The notes: generated from the letters alone by a model not told the origin. Shown: positions 8,715 through 16,988, counted from the first letter of the stretch. The stretch: DNA of 53,145 nucleotides from Eubacteriales bacterium (GCA_030524285.1 JAUNGQ010000011.1:1-53145), one strand, 5' to 3'. Program-made: numbers and translations.

Positions 8715-9836
8715 TTAACCAAAAGTTACATAGAAATTTGTCTCCCACGCCGGAACATATGGGTGATGCAGCATACCAATGTGTACATCTGGACACATAT
8801 CATACAGCAACAACGGCAATTCATACAAGTCTTCACTGCGATGATATGCAGAAAGTGAAATTTTGGGACGATATGTTTGGATGGTATGCCTTGCCCCCTC
8901 TAATGCCATACGTTCCGCACCCTCGACATCCAGCTTGAGCATGGTACATGGCGCACCGTCCAATACATGGTCTACAGACTCCACTGGAATGATGACCGTA
9001 TGCTTATCATGCGATATTTCATGCATCACTGGCGTCAGAACAGAATTACGTCCTGCCTTACCAGCAAACAACATTTCTCCCGGCTTATCCCATGCGCCTG
9101 CATTGATCAGGCGAATGTGCTCCAGCTGTGCCTGTTCCGCATATTTTTTCAGTTTTTTGAACGTCTTTTTATCCGGTTCCAGTGCAGTAATTGACGCATA
9201 GTTTCCGTCGGTATATCCCAACAGTTCACGGATCGTATCGCCGTTATAGGCGCCTAAGTCAACAAAATGCTCCTGCGTATGCGGTTTCAGATATCGTGCA
9301 AAAGCCTCTTCACGGCTGTCCGTATAATCCCGCAGCCAGTGCAGCTTCCCGCTGAGCTTGAAATTTACCGTCGCTGCAAAAACCTCTCTGGAACGATCAT
9401 CTGCCAGCAGGTCATATGCCTGTTCCAATTCCGCGCAGTGCTCTTGAAGAAAAGCCAGATCAAACAGTGCGCCATCTGCTACCGGGACATCGGGTGCATA
9501 GGTGGTATGCGTGCTGTCCAGATTGTCAAACAGCGCCAACACCTCCGGCCTGCTGGAGGCAAAGGCAATCACCGCTACAAAATCTCCCAACTCTTCTTCC
9601 AACTCCGAGCGTTTTTTTACCAGATAACCGGCAAAGCTGTGTCCACGGACAAATTCATCTGAGGCAAAAATGCCTGCAATTGGAATATTCCGCTGTTTGC
9701 ACACACGCAGAATTTTCTCCGCGCCATCGCCCATACCGTACATGGCAATCGGGCGGGTTTCCTGCTGTAAAATATCCCAGACAGATTGTGTTTCTGTCAC
9801 AAAATGCGGTAATCGGTTCATTCCCATGTTTTCCAC
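8715..9836 (-). CDS. FkbM family SAM-dependent methyltransferase
   Basis: 373 aa. The N-terminal half (about 30-120) has a Rossmann-like fold beginning IAMYGMGDGAEKILRVC, as often seen before FkbM domains. The C-terminal half is the methyltransferase: HFVDLGAYNGDTIRELLG is the SAM-binding motif I, ALEPDKKTFKKLKKY the acidic ribose-binding loop, and MLKLDVEGAERMALEGA the hallmark FkbM block. The acceptor is unknown; FkbM proteins usually O-methylate sugars or other small molecules. It starts 19 bp inside the ArsC/Spx-like gene, so the two are probably co-translated. In-frame ATGs at 9827 and 9821 are alternative starts. Confidence 0.8.
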   Translation of the reverse strand: MENMGMNRLPHFVTETQSVWDILQQETRPIAMYGMGDGAEKILRVCKQRNIPIAGIFASDEFVRGHSFAGYLVKKRSELEEELGDFVAVIAFASSRPEVLALFDNLDSTHTTYAPDVPVADGALFDLAFLQEHCAELEQAYDLLADDRSREVFAATVNFKLSGKLHWLRDYTDSREEAFARYLKPHTQEHFVDLGAYNGDTIRELLGYTDGNYASITALEPDKKTFKKLKKYAEQAQLEHIRLINAGAWDKPGEMLFAGKAGRNSVLTPVMHEISHDKHTVIIPVESVDHVLDGAPCTMLKLDVEGAERMALEGARHTIQTYRPKISLSAYHRSEDLYELPLLLYDMCPDVHIGMLHHPYVPAWETNFYVTFG

Positions 9837-10156
9837 ACATCCGGGCAGTAGCCGACGGTTGCCTGTTTTCCATTGCGGACAATCGGTGTTTTCAGCAGCT
9901 TTGGATTTTCCATCAGCTTTTCTTTTTTCGCGTCATCCGATGCCAGATACAACAGCATTGCTGCATCCGGATCTTTGGATTTTGGATCAATCATCGCTTC
10001 CAGACCAACTGCACGGCATACCGAAGTAAATTCCCCTTTACTCATACCATACCGCAGCAGGTCTATCGATTGGTACTTCACGCGGCGCTCTTTAAAATAA
10101 CGTTCCGCTTTTTTGGTATCAAAGCATTTGCTTTTGCCAAATATCTGAATGTTCAT
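9818..10156 (-). CDS. ArsC/Spx family thioredoxin-fold protein
   Basis: 112 aa, the normal ArsC/Spx length. NIQIFGKSKCFDTKKAERYF places a single Cys at about residue 11, the ArsC position; there is no CxxC as in Spx proper. LLKTPIVRNGKQATVG is the cis-proline region. Many such proteins are annotated as arsenate reductase or Spx/MgsR-like regulators; neither role is shown here, and no ars genes are nearby. It overlaps the following FkbM gene by 19 bp. Confidence 0.8.
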   Translation of the reverse strand: MNIQIFGKSKCFDTKKAERYFKERRVKYQSIDLLRYGMSKGEFTSVCRAVGLEAMIDPKSKDPDAAMLLYLASDDAKKEKLMENPKLLKTPIVRNGKQATVGYCPDVWKTWE

Positions 10157-10323
10157 CTTTGTTTCTCCTGATACGTATTTTTCTTATCTTATCATAGCTT
10201 CCAACAAAAGACAACGGTCTGCCCTGTATATAAAAATCCTTTAATTGTCCACGAACAGAAGACAATTGTTCAACTTGACACACGGATTCCCCTATTTTTT
10301 CCACATTTTATGAATCCTGTCCA

Positions 10324-10352
10324 TTGTTTTCCTTTGCAATTCTGCGTATACT
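10324..10352 (+). promoter_or_regulatory. Promoter for a small RNA upstream of prfC
   Basis: TTGTTT, 17 bp, TATACT. Transcription would begin near 10359-10361. It precedes no credible ORF but is followed about 145 nt later by a strong terminator. Confidence 0.55.
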
Positions 10353-10359
10353 ATAGGTG

Positions 10360-10500
10360 TAATCAAGGAACGGACAGAAGTCCTCCGGTTACAGGTTTCT
10401 ATAGCCTGCCACCGCACAGTTTTCCCATTCTGTGCTTTCATATATCTCTCTCTTTACTGTATGGCGCGTCGAATCTCCTACCAATCGACGCGCCGTTTTT
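10360..10500 (+). ncRNA. Probable small non-coding RNA, unassigned
   Basis: About 140 nt between a good promoter and an intrinsic terminator (10 bp stem, arms 10463-10472 and 10485-10494, then GTTTTT). Upstream of the terminator three more hairpins can form in series: GGAC-AGAA-GTCC at 10372-10383, CAGG/CCTG at 10392-10408, and GCACAG/CTGTGC at 10414-10435. Unpaired C-rich stretches (TCCTCC after the first hairpin, TCTCCT in the terminator loop) resemble anti-Shine-Dalgarno seeds of trans-acting sRNAs. No Rfam family comes to mind. It could instead be an untranslated leader, but prfC has its own promoter 25 bp downstream of the terminator. Confidence 0.5.
10463..10500 (+). terminator. Intrinsic terminator of the small RNA
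   Basis: GGCGCGTCGA and TCGACGCGCC arms, 12 nt loop, followed by GTTTTT. Confidence 0.85.
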
Positions 10501-10524
10501 CTGCCCGTTTTCACAAAACAGGAA

Positions 10525-10553
10525 TTGTCTTCTCCCGTAATTTATGTTATTAT
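10525..10553 (+). promoter_or_regulatory. Promoter of prfC
   Basis: TTGTCT, 17 bp, TATTAT; the leader to the TTG start at 10626 is about 65 nt. Confidence 0.5.
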
Positions 10554-10625
10554 ATATTTGTATGCGCCTGTATATCATTGCGGCGCTTTTGTTACGGAAC
10601 AAATGCTGATCGGAGGTTTTTTCTT

Positions 10626-12224
10626 TTGTCAGATTTTAAATCAGAAATTACAAAGCGCCGCACGTTTGCGATTATTTCACATCCAGACGCCGGTAAAACA
10701 ACCATTACCGAAAAATTCCTGCTGTACGGCGGAGCAATTCAGCTTGCAGGTACGGTTAAGGGCAAAAAGAATACCCGCCATGCCGTTTCCGACTGGATGG
10801 AAATCGAAAAGCAGCGTGGTATTTCCGTTACCTCTTCTGTCTTGCAGTTTGAGTATGATAACCACTGTATCAATATTCTGGACACGCCGGGACATCAGGA
10901 CTTTTCCGAAGATACCTATCGTACCCTGATGGCAGCCGATTCCGCAATCATGGTCATTGATGCTTCCAAGGGTGTCGAGGCACAAACCCGCAAGCTGTTC
11001 AAGGTCTGCTCCATGCGCGGCATTCCAATTTTCACCTTTATCAATAAGATGGACTTGGAATCCCGGGATCCGTATGACTTGCTGGATGAGCTGGAAAAGG
11101 AGCTGGGTATTGATACCTATGCTGTCAACTGGCCGATTGGCTGCGGTAAGGAGTTCAAGGGTGTTTATGACCGCCAGAAAAATCACGTCATGGCATTTGA
11201 AGCCGCTTCGGTCACTGGTACAAAGGAAGCAAAGGCTACGATTTATGCTACCGATGACCCGGCACTGGAGCCGATGGTTGGCGAACGTCTATGGGATACC
11301 CTGCAGGATGACATCGAACTATTGGGCGGCGCAGGTGAGGAATTTGATATGGAACGTGTCCATGCCGGAACGCTTTCTCCTGTGTTCTTCGGTTCTGCGC
11401 TGACAAACTTTGGTGTTGAGCCGTTTTTGCAGTACTTCCTTGAAATGACCCCGCCTCCGACGGCACGCCTGTCCCACGGTGAGGTTGTCGATCCGTTTGA
11501 CGAGCATTTCTCTGCGTTTGTTTTCAAAATTCAGGCAAATATGAACAAGGCGCACCGTGACCGCATTGCATTCATGCGTATCTGCTCCGGTAAGTTTGAA
11601 AAAGGCATGGATGTTTACCATGTACAAGCCGGCAAAAAAATGCAGCTCGCACAGCCACAGCAGATTATGGCACAGGATCGTGCCATCATTGACGAGGCAT
11701 ATGCAGGTGATATTATCGGTGTATTTGACCCGGGTATTTTCTCAATCGGCGATACGGTATGCACACCGGGCTTTGACTGCAAATATTCCGGTATCCCAAC
11801 GTTTGCGCCGGAAGTCTTCTGCCGTATCCGTCAGAAGGATACCATGAAGCGCAAGCAGTTCATCAAGGGTATGGAACAGATTGCACAGGAAGGTGCGATC
11901 CAGATTTTCCAGGAGCCACATACCGGTATGGAAGAAGTCATTGTCGGTGTTGTCGGTACTCTACAGCTGGATGTGCTGGAATATCGCCTGAAAAACGAAT
12001 ACCGTGTTGATATCGTGATGGAAAGCCTGCCATACCAGTATCTGCGCTGGATTGAAAATGAAGAAGTCCAGCCGGACGAGCTGAAAATCACCTCGGACAG
12101 CAAGGTTGTACAGGACTACCGCGGACGGTATCTGCTGCTGTTCACCAGTATGTGGAACCTGAACTGGGCGCTGGACAAAAATGAAAATTTACAGCTGGCT
12201 GAATTCGGCCGTGCTGAGGATTAA
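10626..12224 (+). CDS. prfC: Peptide chain release factor 3 (RF3), TTG start
   Basis: Translational GTPase that recycles RF1/RF2 from the ribosome. G1 is SHPDAGKTTITEK, G3 is DTPGHQDFSED, G4 is FINKMDLESRDPYDLLDELE. The rest (domains II and III) runs through FFGSALTNFGVEPFLQYFLEMTPPP to the C-terminal DELKITSDSKVV. The frame is open from 10461, but no good start lies there. The TTG at 10626 has GGAGG 9 nt upstream and yields SDFKSEITKRRTFAIISHPD with a total of 532 aa, matching the roughly 530 aa of known RF3. It is a single-gene unit. Confidence 0.95.
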   Translation: MSDFKSEITKRRTFAIISHPDAGKTTITEKFLLYGGAIQLAGTVKGKKNTRHAVSDWMEIEKQRGISVTSSVLQFEYDNHCINILDTPGHQDFSEDTYRTLMAADSAIMVIDASKGVEAQTRKLFKVCSMRGIPIFTFINKMDLESRDPYDLLDELEKELGIDTYAVNWPIGCGKEFKGVYDRQKNHVMAFEAASVTGTKEAKATIYATDDPALEPMVGERLWDTLQDDIELLGGAGEEFDMERVHAGTLSPVFFGSALTNFGVEPFLQYFLEMTPPPTARLSHGEVVDPFDEHFSAFVFKIQANMNKAHRDRIAFMRICSGKFEKGMDVYHVQAGKKMQLAQPQQIMAQDRAIIDEAYAGDIIGVFDPGIFSIGDTVCTPGFDCKYSGIPTFAPEVFCRIRQKDTMKRKQFIKGMEQIAQEGAIQIFQEPHTGMEEVIVGVVGTLQLDVLEYRLKNEYRVDIVMESLPYQYLRWIENEEVQPDELKITSDSKVVQDYRGRYLLLFTSMWNLNWALDKNENLQLAEFGRAED

Positions 12225-12234
12225 ACCTGTAAAT

Positions 12235-12271
12235 AACAGAGCCGCGTGCATTTTATACACGCGGCTCTGTT
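12235..12271. terminator. Bidirectional terminator between prfC and bioY
   Basis: Perfect 14 bp stem (AACAGAGCCGCGTG and complement) with a 9 nt loop, serving both convergent genes. Confidence 0.85.
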
Positions 12272-12299
12272 CATCTAAATACATATGGGCTGAATTGGA

Positions 12300-12866
12300 T
12301 TATCTTGTTTTTTTATTTTCTACCAGACCTGCCTGTACCAATCTGCGACGAACCTGCGGCCCAATGATTGCTGCAATGATCATCTTTGCCAGATCTCCCG
12401 GAATGAACGGCAAAACGCCTGCTGCCATTGCTGCGTAAAAGCTCATGCTTGCCTGATATGCCAGCCATGCCGTACCAAATGCATAGCATACAATCGTGCC
12501 CAATACCATGCCAATAAAACTCGGTATCAGCTTGCAGTCGAATGTATCAATAAACCAGCCGCAGAGCAATGCCATGAAAATAAATCCAATCAGATATCCT
12601 CCAGTCGGTCCAAACAGCTTGCCAACACCGCCGGTAAAGCCGGAAAATACCGGTACGCCAACCAATCCAATGAGCAGGTATACAACATAGCTCAAGGTTC
12701 CACGTTTACATCCCAGCACATAAATCGCCAGATAAACCGCCAGATTTGTCAGGGAAATCGGTACAATGCCAATCGGTACGGAAAGTGGCCCCATAATACA
12801 GGTAACTGCCGCCATCAGGGCAACCAGCGCCATTTCACGTACATTTGTTTTCTTTTTCTGTTCCAT
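12300..12866 (-). CDS. bioY: BioY, biotin-specific ECF transporter S component
   Basis: Membrane protein of 188 aa with about six hydrophobic helices. BioY landmarks are VPIGIVPISLTNLAVYLA, GVPVFSGFTGGVGKLFGPTG, GYLIGFIFMALLCGW and VLPFIPGDLAKMIIAAIIG. It binds biotin and recruits the shared ECF energising module (genes not in this window). The ATG at 12866 has AGGAGA 6 nt upstream. The ATG at 12884 lies inside the T-tract of a terminator and is rejected. Regulation by biotin is strongly implied by a BirA operator overlapping the promoter. Confidence 0.95.
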   Translation of the reverse strand: MEQKKKTNVREMALVALMAAVTCIMGPLSVPIGIVPISLTNLAVYLAIYVLGCKRGTLSYVVYLLIGLVGVPVFSGFTGGVGKLFGPTGGYLIGFIFMALLCGWFIDTFDCKLIPSFIGMVLGTIVCYAFGTAWLAYQASMSFYAAMAAGVLPFIPGDLAKMIIAAIIGPQVRRRLVQAGLVENKKTR

Positions 12867-12884
12867 TTGCGTCTCCTGATACAT

Positions 12885-12915
12885 AAAAAATCCTTGTCCG
12901 GATTACCGAACAAGG
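12885..12915 (-). terminator. Terminator of the upstream AraC gene, overlapping the bioY transcription start
   Basis: On the minus strand a 10 bp stem (12906-12915 pairing with 12892-12901, one G-U) with a TAAT loop, then ATTTTTT. The bioY start site, about 7 nt below its -10 box (near 12911), falls within the 5' arm. Read-through RNA would form the hairpin; the bioY transcript itself would lack part of the stem. Confidence 0.7.
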
Positions 12916-12917
12916 AT

Positions 12918-12946
12918 AGTATACATGTATTGCAGCCCATTGTCAA
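12918..12946 (-). promoter_or_regulatory. bioY promoter
   Basis: On the minus strand a consensus TTGACA at 12946-12941, 17 bp spacer and TATACT at 12923-12918. The -35 box lies inside one half-site of the BirA operator. Confidence 0.85.
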
Positions 12947-12971
12947 CCTGTTAATCAAACAAGGTTAACAT
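12940..12971. promoter_or_regulatory. BirA (biotin repressor) operator
   Basis: TTGTCAACC, 14 bp, GGTTAACAT. This is close to the known bacterial BirA operator (TTGTTAACC, about 15 bp, GGTTAACAA). It covers the bioY -35 region and reaches the stop codon of the AraC gene. Confidence 0.85.
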
Positions 12972-13894
12972 CATTTTCTTTTTTCGTTTTCGTTTATTTT
13001 GCTGAGCTCTGCCATTGCTGCCCTGCGGAACTGCTTGGGAGTACAGCCAACGTGCTCCCGGAAGGAGCGGATAAAATTTGTCGTACTATGAAAACCACAT
13101 TCCTCAGCAATCCGTTCTACAGATTTCTGAGAAACAGTCAATAGCTGCCGCGCCATGGTAATCCGAAGGTTGACCAGATAGGCGTGCGGAGATACCGACG
13201 TACATTTGCGAAATAGACGGCTGAAATAATACTCGCTCAGATTCACCTGATCTGCAATTTTTTCAATGGAAAGCCGTTCCGGAAAATGGCGCTCCATATA
13301 GGCAATCGCATGCAGCACAGCGGTATTCTGTATGGACTCCTGCTTTTCCTCTCCCGCCAACTCTGCCAGAATGCGATATAGCTGTGCAGAAATCCGATGC
13401 TCATTATATGTCTTATCCGTTACCAATGCAAAAATGCTCTGAATTGCACTTTGTATCTCGATAGAACGAACCGGCTGCTTGAAATATCCCTTTTCACCGG
13501 CAAGCAGTTTATAATATATTTCACTGCTTCCGCCGCGGAAATAAATATATCGGAATGACACACTGCCAATTGCACCATAAACATGCGGCTGACGGCAATC
13601 TAACAGAATGACCTCTCCGGCATGAACCTCAAAACGTTTTTGGTTATATTCAAAAAACATTCCCCCGCTGTCAATCACAGCCAACAGGAAATAATCAAAT
13701 TGATTTCGACGGACCACATAGGTCTGGTCACAAAAATAATGCCCTACATAGGCTGCATAGAGCAGCGCAGAACGCGCAAACTCTGACGGAAGGTGCAGAA
13801 ACATCTTGGAAGACGGCAGTACGCCGCCATTTTCCAATCCTCCGTTTTTATCATTTAATTCGGCTGAAAAAGCCGTCCCTTCGTAACTTCTCAT
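12971..13894 (-). CDS. AraC family transcriptional regulator
   Basis: N-terminal AraC_binding cupin (about 65-150 here: HAGEVILLDCRQPHVYGAIG) and C-terminal double helix-turn-helix (LSIEKIADQVNLSEYYFSRL; RIAEECGFHSTTNFIRSFRE). Such proteins sense sugars or other small ligands. The frame extends to a TTG at 13954, but the ATG at 13894 is preferred because a good promoter (TTTACA-17-TATGAT) ends 6 bp before it. That would make the mRNA nearly or fully leaderless. No obvious target gene adjoins it; bioY downstream is separately controlled. Confidence 0.85.
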   Translation of the reverse strand: MRSYEGTAFSAELNDKNGGLENGGVLPSSKMFLHLPSEFARSALLYAAYVGHYFCDQTYVVRRNQFDYFLLAVIDSGGMFFEYNQKRFEVHAGEVILLDCRQPHVYGAIGSVSFRYIYFRGGSSEIYYKLLAGEKGYFKQPVRSIEIQSAIQSIFALVTDKTYNEHRISAQLYRILAELAGEEKQESIQNTAVLHAIAYMERHFPERLSIEKIADQVNLSEYYFSRLFRKCTSVSPHAYLVNLRITMARQLLTVSQKSVERIAEECGFHSTTNFIRSFREHVGCTPKQFRRAAMAELSKINENEKRK

Positions 13895-13929
13895 GCAAAT
13901 ATCATACCATGAGACGGCTTTTCTGTAAA
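13868..13929 (-). promoter_or_regulatory. AraC-gene promoter nested in an inverted repeat
   Basis: On the minus strand TTTACA (13929-13924), 17 bp, TATGAT (13906-13901). The whole lies between AAAAGCCGTC (13868-13877) and its exact complement GACGGCTTTT (13913-13922), with inner arms CTCATG/CATGAG at 13890-13913. It may act as a terminator for the upstream Nudix gene, an autoregulatory operator, or both. Confidence 0.5.
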
Positions 13930-14020
13930 GCCTTTCGGCGTAAATTAATTCCAAAATTTGGATATTATTTTTTTATATACTTGCACGTTTCGGCATGTTT
14001 TTCAGTCTTCTTCCTGCACG

Positions 14021-14512
14021 TTATTGCGTATTTTTCTCAAGAAATGCCATTAGGAACTGCTGCGCAAGGCTGTTCTGTACAATTGCCTGCGGTGCTTCCT
14101 CCAGCGTATACCATGCAGCACGGTCAACCTCATCTGTCATACCGCTGAGATCTTCACTGTCTGCAACACACGAGAAGTTCAGCATCAGGGTATTACTTGG
14201 TTCAAAAAACCGGCTTTCATTGAACATAATATGATGAACGTTCAGGCCAACCTCTTCCTGCACTTCACGTGCAACAGCTTTCTCTGCCGCTTCTCCCCGG
14301 TTGACATAACCCGCTACGAGAACATTCCTTTTTTTCCCATACTGCTGGATCAGCAAAACATGTGTCTTTGCCGGGTTCAGCACTTCCATGCTGACAGCTG
14401 TATTAAAAATCGGAAAACGAAACTGCTCACATTTCGGACAATACTGTACCATGCCTTCGCGTTCCAAATATTTTTCTACCAGCGGCGTGCCGCAATCATA
14501 ACAATATTTCAT
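14021..14512 (-). CDS. Nudix hydrolase with N-terminal zinc ribbon (NudC-like)
   Basis: 163 aa. The N-terminus CYDCGTP...YCPKCEQ forms a four-Cys zinc ribbon as in NADH pyrophosphatase NudC. The Nudix box is GYVNRGEAAEKAV followed by AREVQEEVGL, with all signature residues present (G, E, RE, EE, G). NudC-like enzymes hydrolyse NAD(H) and can remove NAD caps from RNA; this protein lacks the N-terminal domain of full-length NudC, so the substrate is uncertain. AGGAGG lies 9 nt upstream of the ATG at 14512; the frame is open upstream but the ribosome site decides the start. Confidence 0.87.
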   Translation of the reverse strand: MKYCYDCGTPLVEKYLEREGMVQYCPKCEQFRFPIFNTAVSMEVLNPAKTHVLLIQQYGKKRNVLVAGYVNRGEAAEKAVAREVQEEVGLNVHHIMFNESRFFEPSNTLMLNFSCVADSEDLSGMTDEVDRAAWYTLEEAPQAIVQNSLAQQFLMAFLEKNTQ

Positions 14513-14570
14513 CTTCTGATTCCTCCTGTGTTTTGTCAGACTCTCTTTATTATATCCTTCCATTTCCATC

Positions 14571-14599
14571 TTGCAACCACTTTTCCCACACGGTATACT
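14571..14599 (+). promoter_or_regulatory. Promoter of the M20 amidohydrolase gene
   Basis: TTGCAA, 17 bp, TATACT, divergent from the Nudix gene; transcript start near 14606. Confidence 0.6.
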
Positions 14600-14661
14600 G
14601 AAAATATATGGCTCTGCCTTCCGACAGGCTATATGGAGTATGGATAAAAGAAGGTTATTTT

Positions 14662-15996
14662 ATGAATACAACAGAACAGCGTATTTGTGCGATCATCGAT
14701 GCCCATGCATCAGAACTGATTTCATTCGCCAACGATATTTATACCCATGCCGAACAGGGTTATATGGAATACCGCACAGCTCAAAAGGTTGCTGACTGGT
14801 TAAAACACCGATGCGGCCTTCCTGTGCAAACAGGACTTGCCAACACCGGTGTCAAGGCAATTCTTGGAACGAATCGTCCAGCTGTTTGCCTGCTTGGTGA
14901 GTTGGATGGTATTTTTAGTCCCAAGCATCCATGTGCCGTCCCGGAAACCGGTATGTCGCATGCCTGCGGACATCACATGCAGCTGGCCGTGCTTGCAGGC
15001 GCTGCACTTGCCTTATCTGATCCCGCCGTTGCCAGCCATTTAGACGGCAGTGCGGTCTTCTTTGCCGTCCCCTGCGAAGAACATGCCCAAATGAACCGTT
15101 TGAAACAGCTTCGGCGTGACGGTATTGCCAGCTGCTGCGGCGGCAAGCCGGAACTTTTGCTGTTGGGAGCCTTTGATGATATCGATGCTGCTGTGACCAC
15201 CCATGCGCACATGGTTCCCTGCGACAGTGATTTTCTGTTGGGCAGCAATTCAACCAGCGGTTTTCTGTCCAAGCTGATCCATGTCAAAGGACGTGCTTCC
15301 CATACCGCCATTGCACCTGAAAAGGGTATCAATGCACTGGATGTTGTCACACTTGCCCGCAGCGCCATCGGGATGCTCCGTAGCACCTTGCGGGATGAGG
15401 ACTGCATCCGCATTGGCGAGGTTGTCCGTATGGGAGATTCCCCCGTCAATGTTGTACCACACGAAGTAACGGTGGATTTACAGGTACGCGCCAAAACATG
15501 GGATGCCCTGCTGGATGCGGACAGAAAAATAGACCGCGCCTATCGTGCTGCCGCCTATGCCTTTGGTGCGGAAATCGAAATCACAGACGATATGGGCTAC
15601 CTTCCAGTGGTTCCGGCAAAGCCCTGTGCTGCATTGACAGAAGCTGCCGAGCTGTTGTCTGACAGTGCAACCTATGAGCCTGTCAATTTTGCCGTCCACA
15701 ATGCAGCGTCTACCGATGTCGGTGATCTCTCTCACCATATGCCGATTGTCAATTTTACATTTTCCGGATTTTCCGGCACACTGCATGGTTCAGACTTTCG
15801 TATTACGGACGAAGAAAAAGCATATCTACTCCCGGCAAAGCTGGCTGCATTGACGATATACCGGCTGCTACGCAATCATGCCGTGCAGGCACGGGAGCTG
15901 ATCGCCTCCTATCAGCCGCTTATGACTGCCGAAACATACAAAACCTATGTCCAAACATTTGAAACCGGATTTGTCGGTGAGCAATCCCCGTTTTAA
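14662..15996 (+). CDS. M20 family amidohydrolase (AbgB/aminobenzoyl-glutamate hydrolase-like)
   Basis: Zn-dependent amidohydrolase of 444 aa. Motifs: ISFANDIYTHAEQGYMEYRT at the start, LLGELDGIF and SHACGHHMQLAVLAGAALAL for metal binding, VPCEEHAQM for the general base, an ASHTAIAPEKGINALD dimerisation region, and STDVGDLSHHMP near the C-terminus. The sequence is closest in feel to AbgB-type and indole-acetyl-amino-acid hydrolases; the substrate is not known. The ATG at 14662 begins the conserved region; the upstream extension to 14608 lacks a ribosome site. It is a single-gene unit followed by a terminator. Confidence 0.85.
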   Translation: MNTTEQRICAIIDAHASELISFANDIYTHAEQGYMEYRTAQKVADWLKHRCGLPVQTGLANTGVKAILGTNRPAVCLLGELDGIFSPKHPCAVPETGMSHACGHHMQLAVLAGAALALSDPAVASHLDGSAVFFAVPCEEHAQMNRLKQLRRDGIASCCGGKPELLLLGAFDDIDAAVTTHAHMVPCDSDFLLGSNSTSGFLSKLIHVKGRASHTAIAPEKGINALDVVTLARSAIGMLRSTLRDEDCIRIGEVVRMGDSPVNVVPHEVTVDLQVRAKTWDALLDADRKIDRAYRAAAYAFGAEIEITDDMGYLPVVPAKPCAALTEAAELLSDSATYEPVNFAVHNAASTDVGDLSHHMPIVNFTFSGFSGTLHGSDFRITDEEKAYLLPAKLAALTIYRLLRNHAVQARELIASYQPLMTAETYKTYVQTFETGFVGEQSPF

Positions 15997-16000
15997 GTCG

Positions 16001-16024
16001 AAAAGCCTGCGAATGCAGGCTTTT
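16001..16024. terminator. Bidirectional terminator
   Basis: AAAAGCCTGC-GAAT-GCAGGCTTTT, 10 bp perfect stem between the convergent amidohydrolase and DMT transporter genes. Confidence 0.85.
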
Positions 16025-16026
16025 CC

Positions 16027-16947
16027 TTATCCCTTTTTACCTTCTTTTGTCCAATTAACCAGAATAATTCCGGCACAAACCAGCATCAGCGACAGCATAT
16101 TGCGCACGGTAAACACCGTCTCATGCAATACCACACCGGACATCAGAGAGCCAAACACCGGTACAAGGAAATTGTACACTGTAACCTTTCCAACCTGATA
16201 TTTTTTCAGCAGTGCAGTCCAGAGGGAAAATGCAGCTGCGGACAGGAAAATCAAATAGCCCAGCAATGCAAATGCCTGTAGCGACACAGTATTGAAACGT
16301 CCTCCGCCAATGATGCCGGCAATCAACAGAACTGCGCCACCGGCTGTCAGCTGCCAGCCGGTTACCATCATCGGTGATTGTCCCTTTGCCACAAATTTAC
16401 TGATCACCGCACCGGTACCGGCAGCAATGGTGGACAACAGCATGAAGCCTTCCCCATTCCATGCAAAGCCACCGCCGAGGGAATCTGCCGAGCTGATGGT
16501 AATCAGCAGCACACCAACAAATCCGATTAAGCAACCAACAGCCTTTCGGGTATTCAGCCGGTCATCCGGAAAGAGGAAATGCGAGATACCTACCGCAAGG
16601 AAAGTAGTCATTGCCGTAATAACAGACCCTTTCACACCAGTTGTATGCGAAAGTCCGATGTAAAAGAACACATATTGCATCGTTGTCTGCACCAGCCCCA
16701 ACAGCAGAATCCCTTTCCACTGTCCTTTTTGTGGAATCAACAGTTTTTTATACATTGCAATAGAAACTATCAATACCGCAACACCTGCGAGCATAAATCT
16801 CCACCCGGCAAAAAACAGCTTGCTGGCAGCGTCTTCTCCAATACCAAATAATGCATAACCGGTTTTTACGGCTGGGAATGCGCTGCCCCACAGCAGCGTG
16901 CAGAACAAAGCCGGTACCAGCAAGCCAACTATCTTACTTTTCTTCAT
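16027..16947 (-). CDS. DMT superfamily transporter (EamA domains)
   Basis: Membrane protein of 306 aa with about ten helices in two EamA repeats: first repeat LLVPALFCTLLWGSAFPAVK to GLSHTTGVKGSVITAMTTFL, second from NGEGFMLLSTIAAGTGAVISK to VHNFLVPVFGSL-like text (YNFLVPVFGSLMSGVVLHE). Family members export amino acids, metabolites or drugs; substrate unknown. The ATG at 16947 is preferred over 16974, because the candidate promoter at 16989-17017 would start RNA only about 8 nt before the latter and GGGTGA precedes the former. Confidence 0.85.
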   Translation of the reverse strand: MKKSKIVGLLVPALFCTLLWGSAFPAVKTGYALFGIGEDAASKLFFAGWRFMLAGVAVLIVSIAMYKKLLIPQKGQWKGILLLGLVQTTMQYVFFYIGLSHTTGVKGSVITAMTTFLAVGISHFLFPDDRLNTRKAVGCLIGFVGVLLITISSADSLGGGFAWNGEGFMLLSTIAAGTGAVISKFVAKGQSPMMVTGWQLTAGGAVLLIAGIIGGGRFNTVSLQAFALLGYLIFLSAAAFSLWTALLKKYQVGKVTVYNFLVPVFGSLMSGVVLHETVFTVRNMLSLMLVCAGIILVNWTKEGKKG

Positions 16948-16988
16948 TTGGAATATCACCCGTTCTATGTTCATTTTCTTTGTCTTTT

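Noticed and set aside
12867-12884. Earlier ATG for bioY
   Set aside because: It lies in the T-tract of a terminator; the ATG at 12866 has AGGAGA.
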